Assembly (NCBI GenBank): GCA_037384425.1
Contig: JARROA010000025.1
Coordinates: 1 to 64,000, forward strand
Origin: Thiodiazotropha sp037384425
GTDB lineage: Bacteria; Pseudomonadota; Gammaproteobacteria; Chromatiales; Chromatiaceae
DNA length: 64,000 nucleotides
Direction: 5' to 3'
Shown: in pieces, positions 8,075-15,571 of the stretch
How positions within the stretch are numbered: position 1 is the stretch's first letter
Layout of the letters: every line of letters starts with the position of its first letter
The notes under the pieces: model-generated
Databases searched by the model: none
Told to the model about the DNA's origin: nothing
Seen by the model: only the letters and a program-made list of their open reading frames with translations
Translations under genes and position numbers: made by a program

Positions 8075-8141
8075 GGATATCCAAGAATCAATATTTGAGC
8101 AGGAGGCTGAGACTATCGGCCGTTATCTGCGGTGCGGGGGG
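8073..8141 (+). pseudogene. Remnant of a second mocR 5' end
   Basis: Starting at the ATG in operator copy A, the frame reads FEQEAETIGRYLRCG, which lines up with YEQVAEHIRDQVRRG at the start of the live MocR protein, with E-Q, A-E, I, R and G in register. The preceding 55 bp also align with the region before live mocR. Similarity fades after about 23 codons, although the frame stays open to 8390. I read it as the leftover 5' end of a duplicated or displaced mocR gene. Evidence is short, so confidence is moderate. Confidence 0.45.
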
Positions 8142-8370
8142 CGGACGCTGGCGAACAGGTTGGCATCTCACAGCATTGCTATACAAACGACCAAAATGGC
8201 GGGCTCGATCGCCGAGACGCACATGCAGGGACGGCTGTCCGGGGGTGCTCACGCGTCGACATTGAAGGTTATTTGTTCCTTTTATTCTGGCAGCTTGCGG
8301 CACAAGCTATTGAATATTTTTATGAATCGGCTATCTGGTTTAGAAGGAAGAGATGAAGGAGGCCCTGCCG

Positions 8371-8976
8371 ATGACCCATTGGCCGAATGAGCGCCGAGTG
8401 CATGCCGTAAGCTCGTTGCCGGATTACTTTCGAGGCCGGCTCCAACGCTCCGCCGAACGGCTGTGCCTGCGGCCCCATGACGACACCCTGTGGTACCTGG
8501 GCAACCTGCTCGACCGCTTCGCCCGCAGCGACCAACTGTTCGAGTACCGTGACGGCCGGCGCGGGCTGCGGCCACTGGCGCTGATCTATGGTGACGCCAT
8601 CGAGGCGCCGACCGAGCGTGAGCGCTGCCAACTGCTTCAGCGTCTGGGCGATCTCTCTCTGTTCCTCGGCGCCTTCTTTCACGAACGCTATGAAAGGCGT
8701 GGCATCCACCGCGACTATTTCGTAGGCATGGGCGGCGGCGCCTACGACTATCTGTCGGAGCGGGTGCCGCGCCAGCGTCACATCTTCAGCGAGCTGACCC
8801 GCCACTTCGGCCGCATGCTGGAGTTGATCTCCGACGCCGGTTCACGCCGCAGCCGGCTCAGCCATGACGAGGTTTTGCGTCTCTATGCCCGCTGGCGCGA
8901 GACGGGCAATCCGACAATTGCCGCTCAGTTGCGCACACTGGGCATCGATCTGCCAGACAGTGGACACACCCACTGA
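8371..8976 (+). CDS. Conserved hypothetical protein
   Basis: 201 aa from ATG 8371, chosen because a full AAGGAGG lies 8 bp upstream; ATG 8353 would add six residues. The protein is soluble, rich in Arg, Leu and Tyr, with no signal peptide. Recognisable blocks are DDTLWYLGNLLDRFARSDQL, a cluster LLQRLGDLSLFLGAFF near the middle and DYFVGMGGGAYDYLSE. I have seen this arrangement in uncharacterised proteobacterial proteins but know no function. It lies between the two MocR-type control regions, which suggests it was inserted between the transporter operon and mocR; it may or may not belong to the same regulon. Confidence 0.75.
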   Translation: MTHWPNERRVHAVSSLPDYFRGRLQRSAERLCLRPHDDTLWYLGNLLDRFARSDQLFEYRDGRRGLRPLALIYGDAIEAPTERERCQLLQRLGDLSLFLGAFFHERYERRGIHRDYFVGMGGGAYDYLSERVPRQRHIFSELTRHFGRMLELISDAGSRRSRLSHDEVLRLYARWRETGNPTIAAQLRTLGIDLPDSGHTH

Positions 8977-9279
8977 ACGGACCAGGGGTTGAGTGCCGCC
9001 GCGGCGGACTGTCGCCGCAGTGCCGTGCCTCGACTCCCGGATCCGGTGCCACAGACAGCGCTGAAGTTGCCCGGGCGCAGTACCATTCATCAGTTCCGGG
9101 TATCGTTCTGCGCGGCTTCACCACAGACTCGATTGCCCGCTCGATATTGAGCCCCGTCTTTCACCCATACCCCAAGCCGCCTCAGAAAGCGCAGCCAGCC
9201 CGTTGAAGCTGGATTCCCAGAGGCCTGGCGCTCATTCATTTCGCCACTTCCAGTGTACGGTGGTCGTGCCATCCGAATG
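8977..9279. other. Intergenic gap before the mocR control region
   Basis: About 300 bp between the hypothetical gene and operator copy B. It contains a GC-rich imperfect palindrome around 8996-9020 (GCCGCCGCGGCGG), but no gene or RNA that I can support. Confidence 0.5.
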
Positions 9280-9365
9280 CAATACAGAATAAATTAGTAC
9301 TAAGATAGGCAGTACAGATTAGGAGTAATAAGGCCTCCAGAGGCTGCACGAGGTAACGACTGTAT
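9280..9365 (+). promoter_or_regulatory. MocR-type operator, copy B (mocR autoregulation)
   Basis: CAATACAG (9280-9287), GGCAGTACAG (9308-9317) and ACTGTAT (9359-9365) repeat the arrangement seen at 7988-8074. The last element overlaps the mocR start codon (ATG at 9364). MocR-family regulators are known to bind repeated short sites near their own promoter; autoregulation is therefore plausible. Confidence 0.65.
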
Positions 9366-10785
9366 GGGCATGGAAGGACTGCGCTACGAGCAGGTGGCGG
9401 AACACATCCGCGATCAGGTGCGACGCGGGGTGCTGCGGCCGGGGGAACGCATCCCCTCGGTACGCAAACTGAGCCGCCGCCTGGGGGTCAGTGTTTCCAC
9501 CGTGGTGCAGGGTTACGGTCTGCTGCAGGACGAGCGGCTGATCGAGCCGCGCCCCCAGTCGGGTTTCTATGTGAAAACGCCGGGGCGGCGTCCTCCGGCA
9601 CCCGCCATGAGCCGTCCCGAGGCCTATCCGGTGCCGGTCACGGTGAGCGAGATCGCCCTGCAGGTGGTGCAGGCCTACCGCTCACCGGATGTGATCCAGA
9701 TGGGCACCGCCCTGCCGCGCACCGATTTTCCGGCCGTCACCCAGTTGCATCGGATCCTGGCCTCGCTGGCGCGCCGTCCCGATCCGCGGCTGCGGGACTA
9801 CGACATGCCCCCCGGCAACGACAAACTGCGCTTGCAGATCGCGAGGCGCACCGTCGATGCAGGGGTGGCGGCGTCGCCGGACGACGTGGTGGTGACCAAC
9901 GGCTGCCAGGAGGCGCTGGTGCTCTGCCTGCGTGCGGTGGCCGAGCCCGGAGACACCATCGCCATCGAGTCGCCGGCCTTCTTCGGCATCCTGCAGGCGG
10001 TGGAGTCCCTGGGGCTGAAGGCGTTGGAGATCCCTACCGATCCACGTCAGGGCATCAGTCTCGATGCTCTGCGCCTGGCCCTCGAGCAGTGGCCGCTGAA
10101 GGCGGTGCTGCTGACCCCCAACTTCAGCAATCCGCTCGGCTACTGCATGAGCGACGCACGCAAGGGCGAGCTGGTGGCGCTGCTGGAGTCGGCCGCTGTG
10201 CCGCTGATCGAGGACGATATCTATGCCGATCTCAACTACACGGGCAGCCGGCCCAAGGCGGCCAAGGCCTGGGACAGGAGCGGTAACGTCCTGCTCTGCT
10301 CCTCGCTCTCCAAGACCCTCGATCCCGGGTTGCGCATCGGCTGGGCACTGCCGGGACGTTTTCGCGACAAGGTGATCCACCTGAAGCTGGTCAACAGCAT
10401 GGCCAGCGCCACACTGCCCGCCTATGCCGCGGCGGAGTATCTCGAGTCGGGCGGGCACGACCGCCACCTGCGCACCATCCGCAAGGCCTATCGCGAGCGC
10501 TGCGAACGTTTCCTCGAACTCGCCCAGCGTCTGCTGCCGGAGGGCTGCCGGGTGACATCGCCGGACGGCGGCTTCATCGCCTGGGTCGAGCTGCCGCACG
10601 GCAGCGACGCCATGACGCTCTACCACCAGGCCATGCGGCATGGGGTCAGTATCGCGCCCGGTCCGCTGTTTTCACCCACGGGCAAGTACCGGCAGTTCAT
10701 CCGCCTCAATTTCGGTCAGGTGGGATTCGAAGCGATGGCAAAAGGGCTGAAGATTCTCGACCAACTGCTGAAAGGCGAAGCGTAG
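9364..10785 (+). CDS. MocR-family regulator (GntR HTH + aminotransferase domain)
   Basis: 473 aa. Residues about 5-72 are a GntR winged helix (RRGVLRPGERIPSVRKLSRR, GVSVSTVVQGYGLL). Residues about 95-470 are a fold-type I aminotransferase domain with the PLP site: NPLGY near 256, D285 in LIEDDIYADL and the Schiff-base lysine K317 in SSLSKTLDPGLRIGW. The lysine is intact, so the protein should bind PLP and sense an amino compound or PLP itself. It is divergent from, and shares control elements with, the EamA/class-IV aminotransferase operon, its most likely target. The effector is unknown. Start at 9364 lies inside the last operator element. Confidence 0.95.
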   Translation: MGMEGLRYEQVAEHIRDQVRRGVLRPGERIPSVRKLSRRLGVSVSTVVQGYGLLQDERLIEPRPQSGFYVKTPGRRPPAPAMSRPEAYPVPVTVSEIALQVVQAYRSPDVIQMGTALPRTDFPAVTQLHRILASLARRPDPRLRDYDMPPGNDKLRLQIARRTVDAGVAASPDDVVVTNGCQEALVLCLRAVAEPGDTIAIESPAFFGILQAVESLGLKALEIPTDPRQGISLDALRLALEQWPLKAVLLTPNFSNPLGYCMSDARKGELVALLESAAVPLIEDDIYADLNYTGSRPKAAKAWDRSGNVLLCSSLSKTLDPGLRIGWALPGRFRDKVIHLKLVNSMASATLPAYAAAEYLESGGHDRHLRTIRKAYRERCERFLELAQRLLPEGCRVTSPDGGFIAWVELPHGSDAMTLYHQAMRHGVSIAPGPLFSPTGKYRQFIRLNFGQVGFEAMAKGLKILDQLLKGEA

Positions 10786-10790
10786 GCGGG

Positions 10791-10930
10791 ATGGGATACA
10801 AGACCGGCTTGAGCCTGCTCGCCATCGGGCTGACCCAGGCGGCGTTTCTACCCTATATCCGGGCGATTTTTACGCTTCCGCCCAACCCCATGTCTTCTCC
10901 TGGATGATCTGGGGCAGTACCACCTTATGA
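10791..10930 (+). pseudogene. SWEET/PQ-loop-like small membrane protein remnant
   Basis: From ATG 10791 the frame reads GLSLLAIGLTQAAFLPYIRA, then a one-base shift near 10870 restores PHVFSWMIWGSTTL before a stop at 10928-10930. LPYIR followed by PH-FSW-IWG is the first-helix and PQ-like motif of small bacterial SemiSWEET/PQ-loop proteins, normally about 85-90 aa; here only about 45 are left. It sits between mocR and the DUF4336 gene and is broken by both frameshift and truncation. Confidence 0.6.
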
Positions 10931-10939
10931 GGAGCAGGC

Positions 10940-11644
10940 ATGCAACTGCAATCCGTCGCGGATGAGCTTTGGATCTATGAGGGGAGCACCGTCTCCTTCT
11001 ACGGTTTTCCCTTTCCAACCCGCATGTGCGTGGTCCGCCTCCCCGGGGATCGGTTGTGGATCCATTCGCCGGAGAAACTCAACAGCGCGTTGCAGGAGGA
11101 GCTCTCTGCCTTGGGTCGGGTGGCTTACCTGATCTCACCCAACAAACTGCACCATCTTTTTCTGCAGCAATGGCTGGAGGCCTACCCCTCGGCCTCGAGC
11201 TATGCGGCGCCGGGTCTGGTCGAGAAGCGGCGCGATCTGCGTTTCGATAGGGAACTGGGTGAACGGGCCGAGGCGGCCTGGGCGGATCAGATCGGGCAGA
11301 CCTTGTTTCGCGGCAGTCCGGTGATGGAAGAGGTGGTATTTTTTCACCATGCGAGCCGCACGCTGATCCTGACCGATCTGATCGAGAATTTCGATCCCGC
11401 CACTCTCAACGGTTGGCAACGCCTGCTGGCGCGTGTTGCCGGCATCCTGGCGCCCGGCGGGCGGATGCCGATCGATTGGCGGGCGAGCTTCCGTTTCGGC
11501 GATCGGGATCAGGCGCGCGCTGCTTTGCAGACCATGCTCGACTGGCAACCGGAGAACATCATCCTGTCCCACGGCCGATGCATTTTCGGTGGTGGAACGA
11601 CCTTTCTGGCGGAGTCGTTCTCCTGGCTGTCCCGACAGGGCTAA
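10940..11644 (+). CDS. DUF4336 (metallo-beta-lactamase-like) protein
   Basis: 234 aa with a GAGGAGC ribosome site. Motifs of DUF4336 are clear: MCVVRLPGDRLWIHSPEKL near residues 30-50, LISPNKLHHLFLQQWLEAYP (about 70-90), HHASRTLILTDLIENF (about 135-150), and NIILSHGRCI near the C-terminus. The fold is a metallo-beta-lactamase relative: the two histidines in NKLHH, the D of LTDLIENF and the late H of LSHG look like remnants of the metal site. The enzymatic reaction is not known. It is soluble and lacks a signal peptide. It follows the PQ-loop remnant and is convergent with the PEBP gene. Confidence 0.85.
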   Translation: MQLQSVADELWIYEGSTVSFYGFPFPTRMCVVRLPGDRLWIHSPEKLNSALQEELSALGRVAYLISPNKLHHLFLQQWLEAYPSASSYAAPGLVEKRRDLRFDRELGERAEAAWADQIGQTLFRGSPVMEEVVFFHHASRTLILTDLIENFDPATLNGWQRLLARVAGILAPGGRMPIDWRASFRFGDRDQARAALQTMLDWQPENIILSHGRCIFGGGTTFLAESFSWLSRQG

Positions 11645-11709
11645 GGAGACAGCGGTTTGCTCGATGGTTCGGTGCGGCTTGTCGCGCCGAGCAACCGCTA
11701 TTTCTGGCT

Positions 11710-12258
11710 TCAGCGCTGGTAGAGGGCCTCCAGCTGCGCCGTGCCGATTTTGTGCGCGTTGAGCATGAATCCCACCAGCGCGGCCGAAGCCTCGGGATCG
11801 ATGTCGAGATGATCCACGTCGAGGGCAAAGACCGTGAACTGGTAGCGATGCGGCTTGTCGCCTTTTGGCGGACAGGCGCCGCCGAAACCGGCCGTGCCGT
11901 AATCGGTGCGGTGCTGAATCATGCCGCTGGGGGCGAGATCCGATGCCGGGTTGCCGGCACCGCTGGGCAGTTGCCGGACAGCGGCGGGAATGTTGTAGGC
12001 AAGCCAGTGCCACCAGCCGCTGCCGGTGGGGGCGTCGGGATCGTAGGTGGTGACGGCAAAGCTCTTGGTCCCGGCGGGCGCATCCTTCCAGGCGAGCTGT
12101 GGCGAGATGTTGGCGCCGTCGCAACCGAAGCCTTGATACTCCTGCGCCTTTGGCATCGGCTCGCCGGCCTCGATATCGGTGCTGGTCAGCTCGAAAGCCT
12201 GTGTCATTGGTGAGAGGGCCAACGCCGCAGCGGCGATGAGATATTTGGATGAATGCAT
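11710..12258 (-). CDS. YbhB/YbcL-type phosphatidylethanolamine-binding-like protein
   Basis: 182 aa from 12258, which has an AAGGAGG ribosome site and opens into a signal peptide (MHSSKYLIAAAALALSPMTQA). PEBP-family motifs follow: FELTSTDI, GFGCDGANISPQLAW, FAVTTYDPDAPTGSGWWHWL, and near the end a HRYQFTVFALD motif with an N-AHKIG helix. The DPDAP and HRY segments line the anion-binding pocket in the family. Bacterial YbhB/YbcL proteins are called Raf kinase inhibitor-like, but their role is unknown. The signal peptide places this one in the periplasm. The gene is monocistronic, convergent with DUF4336. Confidence 0.9.
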   Translation of the reverse strand: MHSSKYLIAAAALALSPMTQAFELTSTDIEAGEPMPKAQEYQGFGCDGANISPQLAWKDAPAGTKSFAVTTYDPDAPTGSGWWHWLAYNIPAAVRQLPSGAGNPASDLAPSGMIQHRTDYGTAGFGGACPPKGDKPHRYQFTVFALDVDHLDIDPEASAALVGFMLNAHKIGTAQLEALYQR

Positions 12259-12365
12259 GAAGACCTCCTTCTTAGTGTCATTCGCTTGGCGAATGGCTGA
12301 ATGTTCAACTCTCAAAGGCATTGCTGACGACTAATGATTAGGGAATTTGCGATTTTCACTTTGCC

Positions 12366-13247
12366 TCAAACGCTCGCGTTCTGTGCTGCTTCGCTCTCTC
12401 GGGTCTTTTTCAGTTCGGTGGGTGAGAGTCCGAAACGGCGCTTGAAACGCTCGCTGAAACGGGAGTGGGAACTGTAGCCAACCGCTTCGGCCACTTGACC
12501 CACGGGCCAGAAGGTCTCCTGCAGTAGAGCCAGGGCGGTGACCATGCGACTCTCTTCCAGTACCTGACGAAAGCCGCTCTGCTCTTCTTTCAGACGTCGG
12601 CGCAGGGTCGATTCGCCGATGCCGAGGCGACGGCAGATTTCGCCGGCGCTCCAGTCGCGGGCCGGATCGAGGGCGATGAGCTGAGCGACCCGCTCACGCC
12701 AGGCGGCGCTTTTGTCGAGCAGCAGGTTGCCGGCGATACCGGCGCGGGCGAGCAACAGCAGCAGCTCCACCTGACGGTGCCTGGCAAGCGTGGCGTCGAA
12801 GGGGTGTCGCATGCACCAGTCGACCCATTGCGCCATGGCGGCAACGACTTCCAGGGTAGCGGGTGCGCGCCAAAGCAGTGGGGTTTCAGCCATGGCCTCG
12901 ATTCCGTAGCTGCGGCGAAACTGAGCCAGGCTCTGCTCGGGGAAGGCCATGGCCAGACCGAGATAGGCTTCCCCCCGGCGGTCGGGATGGTTGCCGATTT
13001 CGATGGTGCAACCGCCGGGAAGCAACAGCAGCTCTCCGGCTGCGACTTCAAGCTTTCGTTCGCCGAGGAGAATGACCTTCTGGCCGCTCAACACCAGGAC
13101 CGCCACAGGTTGGTGTATGGGGATATTGCGCACCGCCTGGGGTTGGAGACAGTGAAAGATACCTACACCACCGAGGGGCGCCCGCTGTGGGTCGTCGGAG
13201 AGATGGGCCAGGACACTGGAGCGGAGCTGGGTGATTGAATCTTTCAT
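12366..13247 (-). CDS. AraC-family transcriptional regulator
   Basis: 293 aa from ATG 13247; the 27 extra codons upstream are translated from a family-1 dispersed palindrome and are not part of the protein. The N-terminal two thirds is a cupin-like AraC_N domain (VAVLVLSGQKVILLGERKLEV, ELLLLPGGCTIEI). The C-terminal domain has both helix-turn-helix units: WSAGEICRRLGIGESTLRRR and VGQVAEAVGYSSHSRFSERF, followed by FGLSPTELKK. This is the pattern of AraC_N plus HTH_18 regulators that control small-molecule catabolism or stress genes. The target cannot be deduced; the nearest divergent gene is absent. Confidence 0.92.
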   Translation of the reverse strand: MKDSITQLRSSVLAHLSDDPQRAPLGGVGIFHCLQPQAVRNIPIHQPVAVLVLSGQKVILLGERKLEVAAGELLLLPGGCTIEIGNHPDRRGEAYLGLAMAFPEQSLAQFRRSYGIEAMAETPLLWRAPATLEVVAAMAQWVDWCMRHPFDATLARHRQVELLLLLARAGIAGNLLLDKSAAWRERVAQLIALDPARDWSAGEICRRLGIGESTLRRRLKEEQSGFRQVLEESRMVTALALLQETFWPVGQVAEAVGYSSHSRFSERFKRRFGLSPTELKKTRESEAAQNASV

Positions 13248-13267
13248 ACGCTGTTTATTGACAACCT

Positions 13268-13300
13268 GTAGCCCGGATGGAGCGAAGCGGAATCCGGGAT
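13268..13300. repeat. Dispersed palindrome, family 1 (TAGCCCGGATGGAG type)
   Basis: GTAGCCCGGATGGAGCGAAG continues into CGGAATCCGGGA, forming a hairpin with CCCGGAT/ATCCGGG arms. Members recur at 15469-15504, 16943-16974, 22427-22508, 23649-23731, 48028-48110 and 58585-58665; four of these loci are paired inverted copies. Confidence 0.8.
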
Positions 13301-13334
13301 GGCCCGTGCCATTCGGGGCGGAGTTCATGATGGC

Positions 13335-14237
13335 TCAAAGGCCACGGGCCCAGGCGGGCCGCAGATGCGCCGTTTCCGGTGAGGCGATGGCCGCTCTCAC
13401 CAGCATCAGCAGTCTCTCCTTGTCGGCCCCCAGGTTGCCCTTGAGCACCAGCCAGTTGGAGGCGTGGTCGCTGCGGAATACCGTTCGCTCGAGCTCCAGC
13501 GCGGAGAGGAAACTCTCCATCTCCTGCAGAAGCTCGGGGATGCCGAGCGGCTCCCATTCGGGAAAGCCCGCGCGCAGGCGCGCTTCGCCTTGGGGAAAGC
13601 TGACCACCAGTGTCGATAGATACTCCGGCTGAGCGGCGTTCATCAAGCGGGCCGAGTTCAGGGCGTGCTGCCGCGACAGGGCGCGACCGCCCAGGCCGCT
13701 GAGGATCATGACCGAGCGCTTGATGCCGGCCTGGCCCAGTTTATCCAGCGCCTCGAGGGTGGAGTCGAAGGTCTCGCCTTTGTGAACCCGCTGCAACACC
13801 TGGTCGTCACCCGACTCCGCGCCCAGATAGACCATCGACAGGCCGGCCTCGGCCAGCTCCCGCAGATCCTCCACGCCTTTGTTGCGCAGATTACGCGGCA
13901 GGCAGTAGCTCGTTACGCGGCGCACGCCCGGCAGCTCACGGCGGATGGCTTGCAATACCGTCAACAGCCGGCGTTTGGAGAGCACCAGCGCATCGCCATC
14001 GGCCAGAAAGACGCGCTTGATTCCGTCGCCCCACAGCTCGGCGCAGCGACGGATGCTCTCGCGTACCTCCTCTTCGCTGCGGGGACGGAAACGCTTCTGC
14101 GGAGCGGTGTACATTTCGCAGAAGGTACAGCGGTTCCAGGAGCAGCCGTCGGTCAGGGGCAGGATCAGCGACTCCGCCTCGCTGGGTGGGCGGAAGACGG
14201 GCTCGATGTAGCGGACGGGTTGTGTGGTTTGAGACAT
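13335..14237 (-). CDS. Radical SAM protein
   Basis: 300 aa. The iron-sulfur cluster motif is in LTDGCSWNRCTFCEMY near residue 30-45: three cysteines in a CX4CX2C arrangement, seen in a subgroup of elongator-like radical SAM proteins. Further core motifs are VFLADGDALVLS and YLGAESGDDQVLQRVHKG, with VMILSGLGG and VVSFPQGEARLRAGFPEW later. There is no B12-binding or TRAM domain. The family is widespread in proteobacteria and its reaction is unknown. It is soluble and apparently monocistronic, with a pair of family-2 palindromes upstream (14317-14372). Confidence 0.9.
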   Translation of the reverse strand: MSQTTQPVRYIEPVFRPPSEAESLILPLTDGCSWNRCTFCEMYTAPQKRFRPRSEEEVRESIRRCAELWGDGIKRVFLADGDALVLSKRRLLTVLQAIRRELPGVRRVTSYCLPRNLRNKGVEDLRELAEAGLSMVYLGAESGDDQVLQRVHKGETFDSTLEALDKLGQAGIKRSVMILSGLGGRALSRQHALNSARLMNAAQPEYLSTLVVSFPQGEARLRAGFPEWEPLGIPELLQEMESFLSALELERTVFRSDHASNWLVLKGNLGADKERLLMLVRAAIASPETAHLRPAWARGL

Positions 14238-14316
14238 GCTGGCGGTAAAGGCTAGATAGTCACCAATTCTGGTGTGGTTGTGTCCTAATGGTATTGGATT
14301 TAAGTAAACCGCTTAA

Positions 14317-14372
14317 CGGTGCGGCAAGCCGCACCCTACGGCCTGATCACGGGTAGGGTGCGGCTTGCCGCA
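14317..14372. repeat. Paired family-2 palindromes
   Basis: CGGTGCGGCAAGCCGCACC (14317-14335, continuing CTAC) and its inverse GTAGGGTGCGGCTTGCCGCA (14353-14372) lie head to head, so the pair can form one long hairpin. They occupy the gap between the radical SAM gene and the AraC/GyrI-like regulator gene. Confidence 0.8.
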
Positions 14373-14511
14373 TCGTAAACTGGCTACTCACTCGCTCTAC
14401 CGGCACTTTTTTAGAGTAGGCATGGGTGATCCCAAAGACAATCAGGCCAAACTCACGAGTAGATCACGCCATCTAACGGTGAGCAGTATACCGCACGCCT
14501 GGATACGAGGC

Positions 14512-15378
14512 TCACACCAGGGGCAGATAGATATCCGTCATCTGCTCGTGCTCGGGGACCTCCGGAATCCGTTTCAGGTAGTGGAAGAAGAGGGGGAAGT
14601 CGCGCAACTCTTCACCGCTCTCGGGCAGCCAGTCGCGATAGAGGGGGTAGATGCTGTCTTCGATGCGATCGGTGGAGCCGATGTGCCGCACCCTGGCGCA
14701 GCGACCGCCGGGAATCCGCTTGGTGATGACCCCCTGGGGATTCTCCGACACCGGGTTTTCGATCTCACCGCAGATGTCGAAGTGGAATGCATCTGGCGGC
14801 GTATTCGCCGGATCGCTGTAGGGGATGCCGAAGGTACGGCGGCGGTCGTTGGGAGAGCGTCCGCTCTGTTTGCGCCAGTCGATGAAGACCCTGACCGACT
14901 CGAATATGCGCTCAGGTGCGCCATGGTGCTCCAGCACCGCGACCAGGGTCTCTGCAAAATCCACGATATCGATTTCCAATGTTTTACTCCTGTCTCGTTC
15001 AGGCAGTGGCATGCGCTCGTTCCAGGGCTGCCATGCGGGTTGGGCTCTGAATTGAGAAGGGGTCTGACCGAAACGCTTCTTGAACGCACGGGAGAACGAC
15101 TCGGGGTTCTCGAAGCCGGCCTCGAAAGCGATGTCGATGATGCGGCGATCTTCACTGAAGACCAGCTGGTAGGATGCCCGACGCAGGCGCATCAGCTGGA
15201 GATAGCGGGTCACGCTCATGCCGACATATTCGGAAAACTGCCGTTGGAAATGGAAACGCGAGAAATTGGCCACGCCACTCAGGCGGTCGATCGACAGTGG
15301 TTCGTCCAAATGACGATCGATATGTTCGAAGACACGCTCGAAACGTTTGGCATAGGCGTTGTCTCTGTGTTCATTCAC
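14512..15378 (-). CDS. AraC-family regulator with GyrI-like effector domain
   Basis: 288 aa. The order is reversed compared with classical AraC: the two helix-turn-helix units come first (PLSIDRLSGVANFSRFHFQR about residues 28-47; IIDIAFEAGFENPESFSRAF about 79-98; FGQTPSQFR), followed by a GyrI-like/AraC_E_bind domain (about 130-285) with VFIDWRKQSGRS, DICGEIENPVSEN and YPLYRDWLPES. This Rob/SoxS-like arrangement binds hydrophobic small molecules or drugs in known members. It is monocistronic; no divergent target gene is next to it. Confidence 0.93.
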   Translation of the reverse strand: MNEHRDNAYAKRFERVFEHIDRHLDEPLSIDRLSGVANFSRFHFQRQFSEYVGMSVTRYLQLMRLRRASYQLVFSEDRRIIDIAFEAGFENPESFSRAFKKRFGQTPSQFRAQPAWQPWNERMPLPERDRSKTLEIDIVDFAETLVAVLEHHGAPERIFESVRVFIDWRKQSGRSPNDRRRTFGIPYSDPANTPPDAFHFDICGEIENPVSENPQGVITKRIPGGRCARVRHIGSTDRIEDSIYPLYRDWLPESGEELRDFPLFFHYLKRIPEVPEHEQMTDIYLPLV

Positions 15379-15468
15379 TTCCTGACCTCCTCAATCAGGC
15401 CGAGACTCTAGAGCGGTTTGCCGTTCAGATCCTGACCGAGCGTGCTCAATCCGGGGTATCGATATGAC

Positions 15469-15549
15469 GGCTACCTGGATTTCGCTTCGCTCCATCCAGG
15501 CTACACGATTGTTCAGTTCGGGGATTTGGCGGTACGGCAAGCCGCACCG
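15469..15549. repeat. Family-1 and family-2 palindromes together
   Basis: GGCTACCTGGATTTCGCTTC to 15504 is an inverted family-1 unit (CCTGGAT/ATCCAGG arms), and GGTACGGCAAGCCGCACCG (15531-15549) is a family-2 unit. They fill the 190-bp gap between the AraC/GyrI-like and LysR genes, both transcribed leftward, and may serve as a transcription end. Confidence 0.75.
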
Positions 15550-15571
15550 TTTAGCCAAATAGCATTCGATG

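Noticed and set aside
8073..8390. Full 105-codon frame from the second MocR site
   Set aside because: Only the first 23 codons resemble MocR; the rest is unlike any protein and overlaps the next gene. Kept only as a short remnant.
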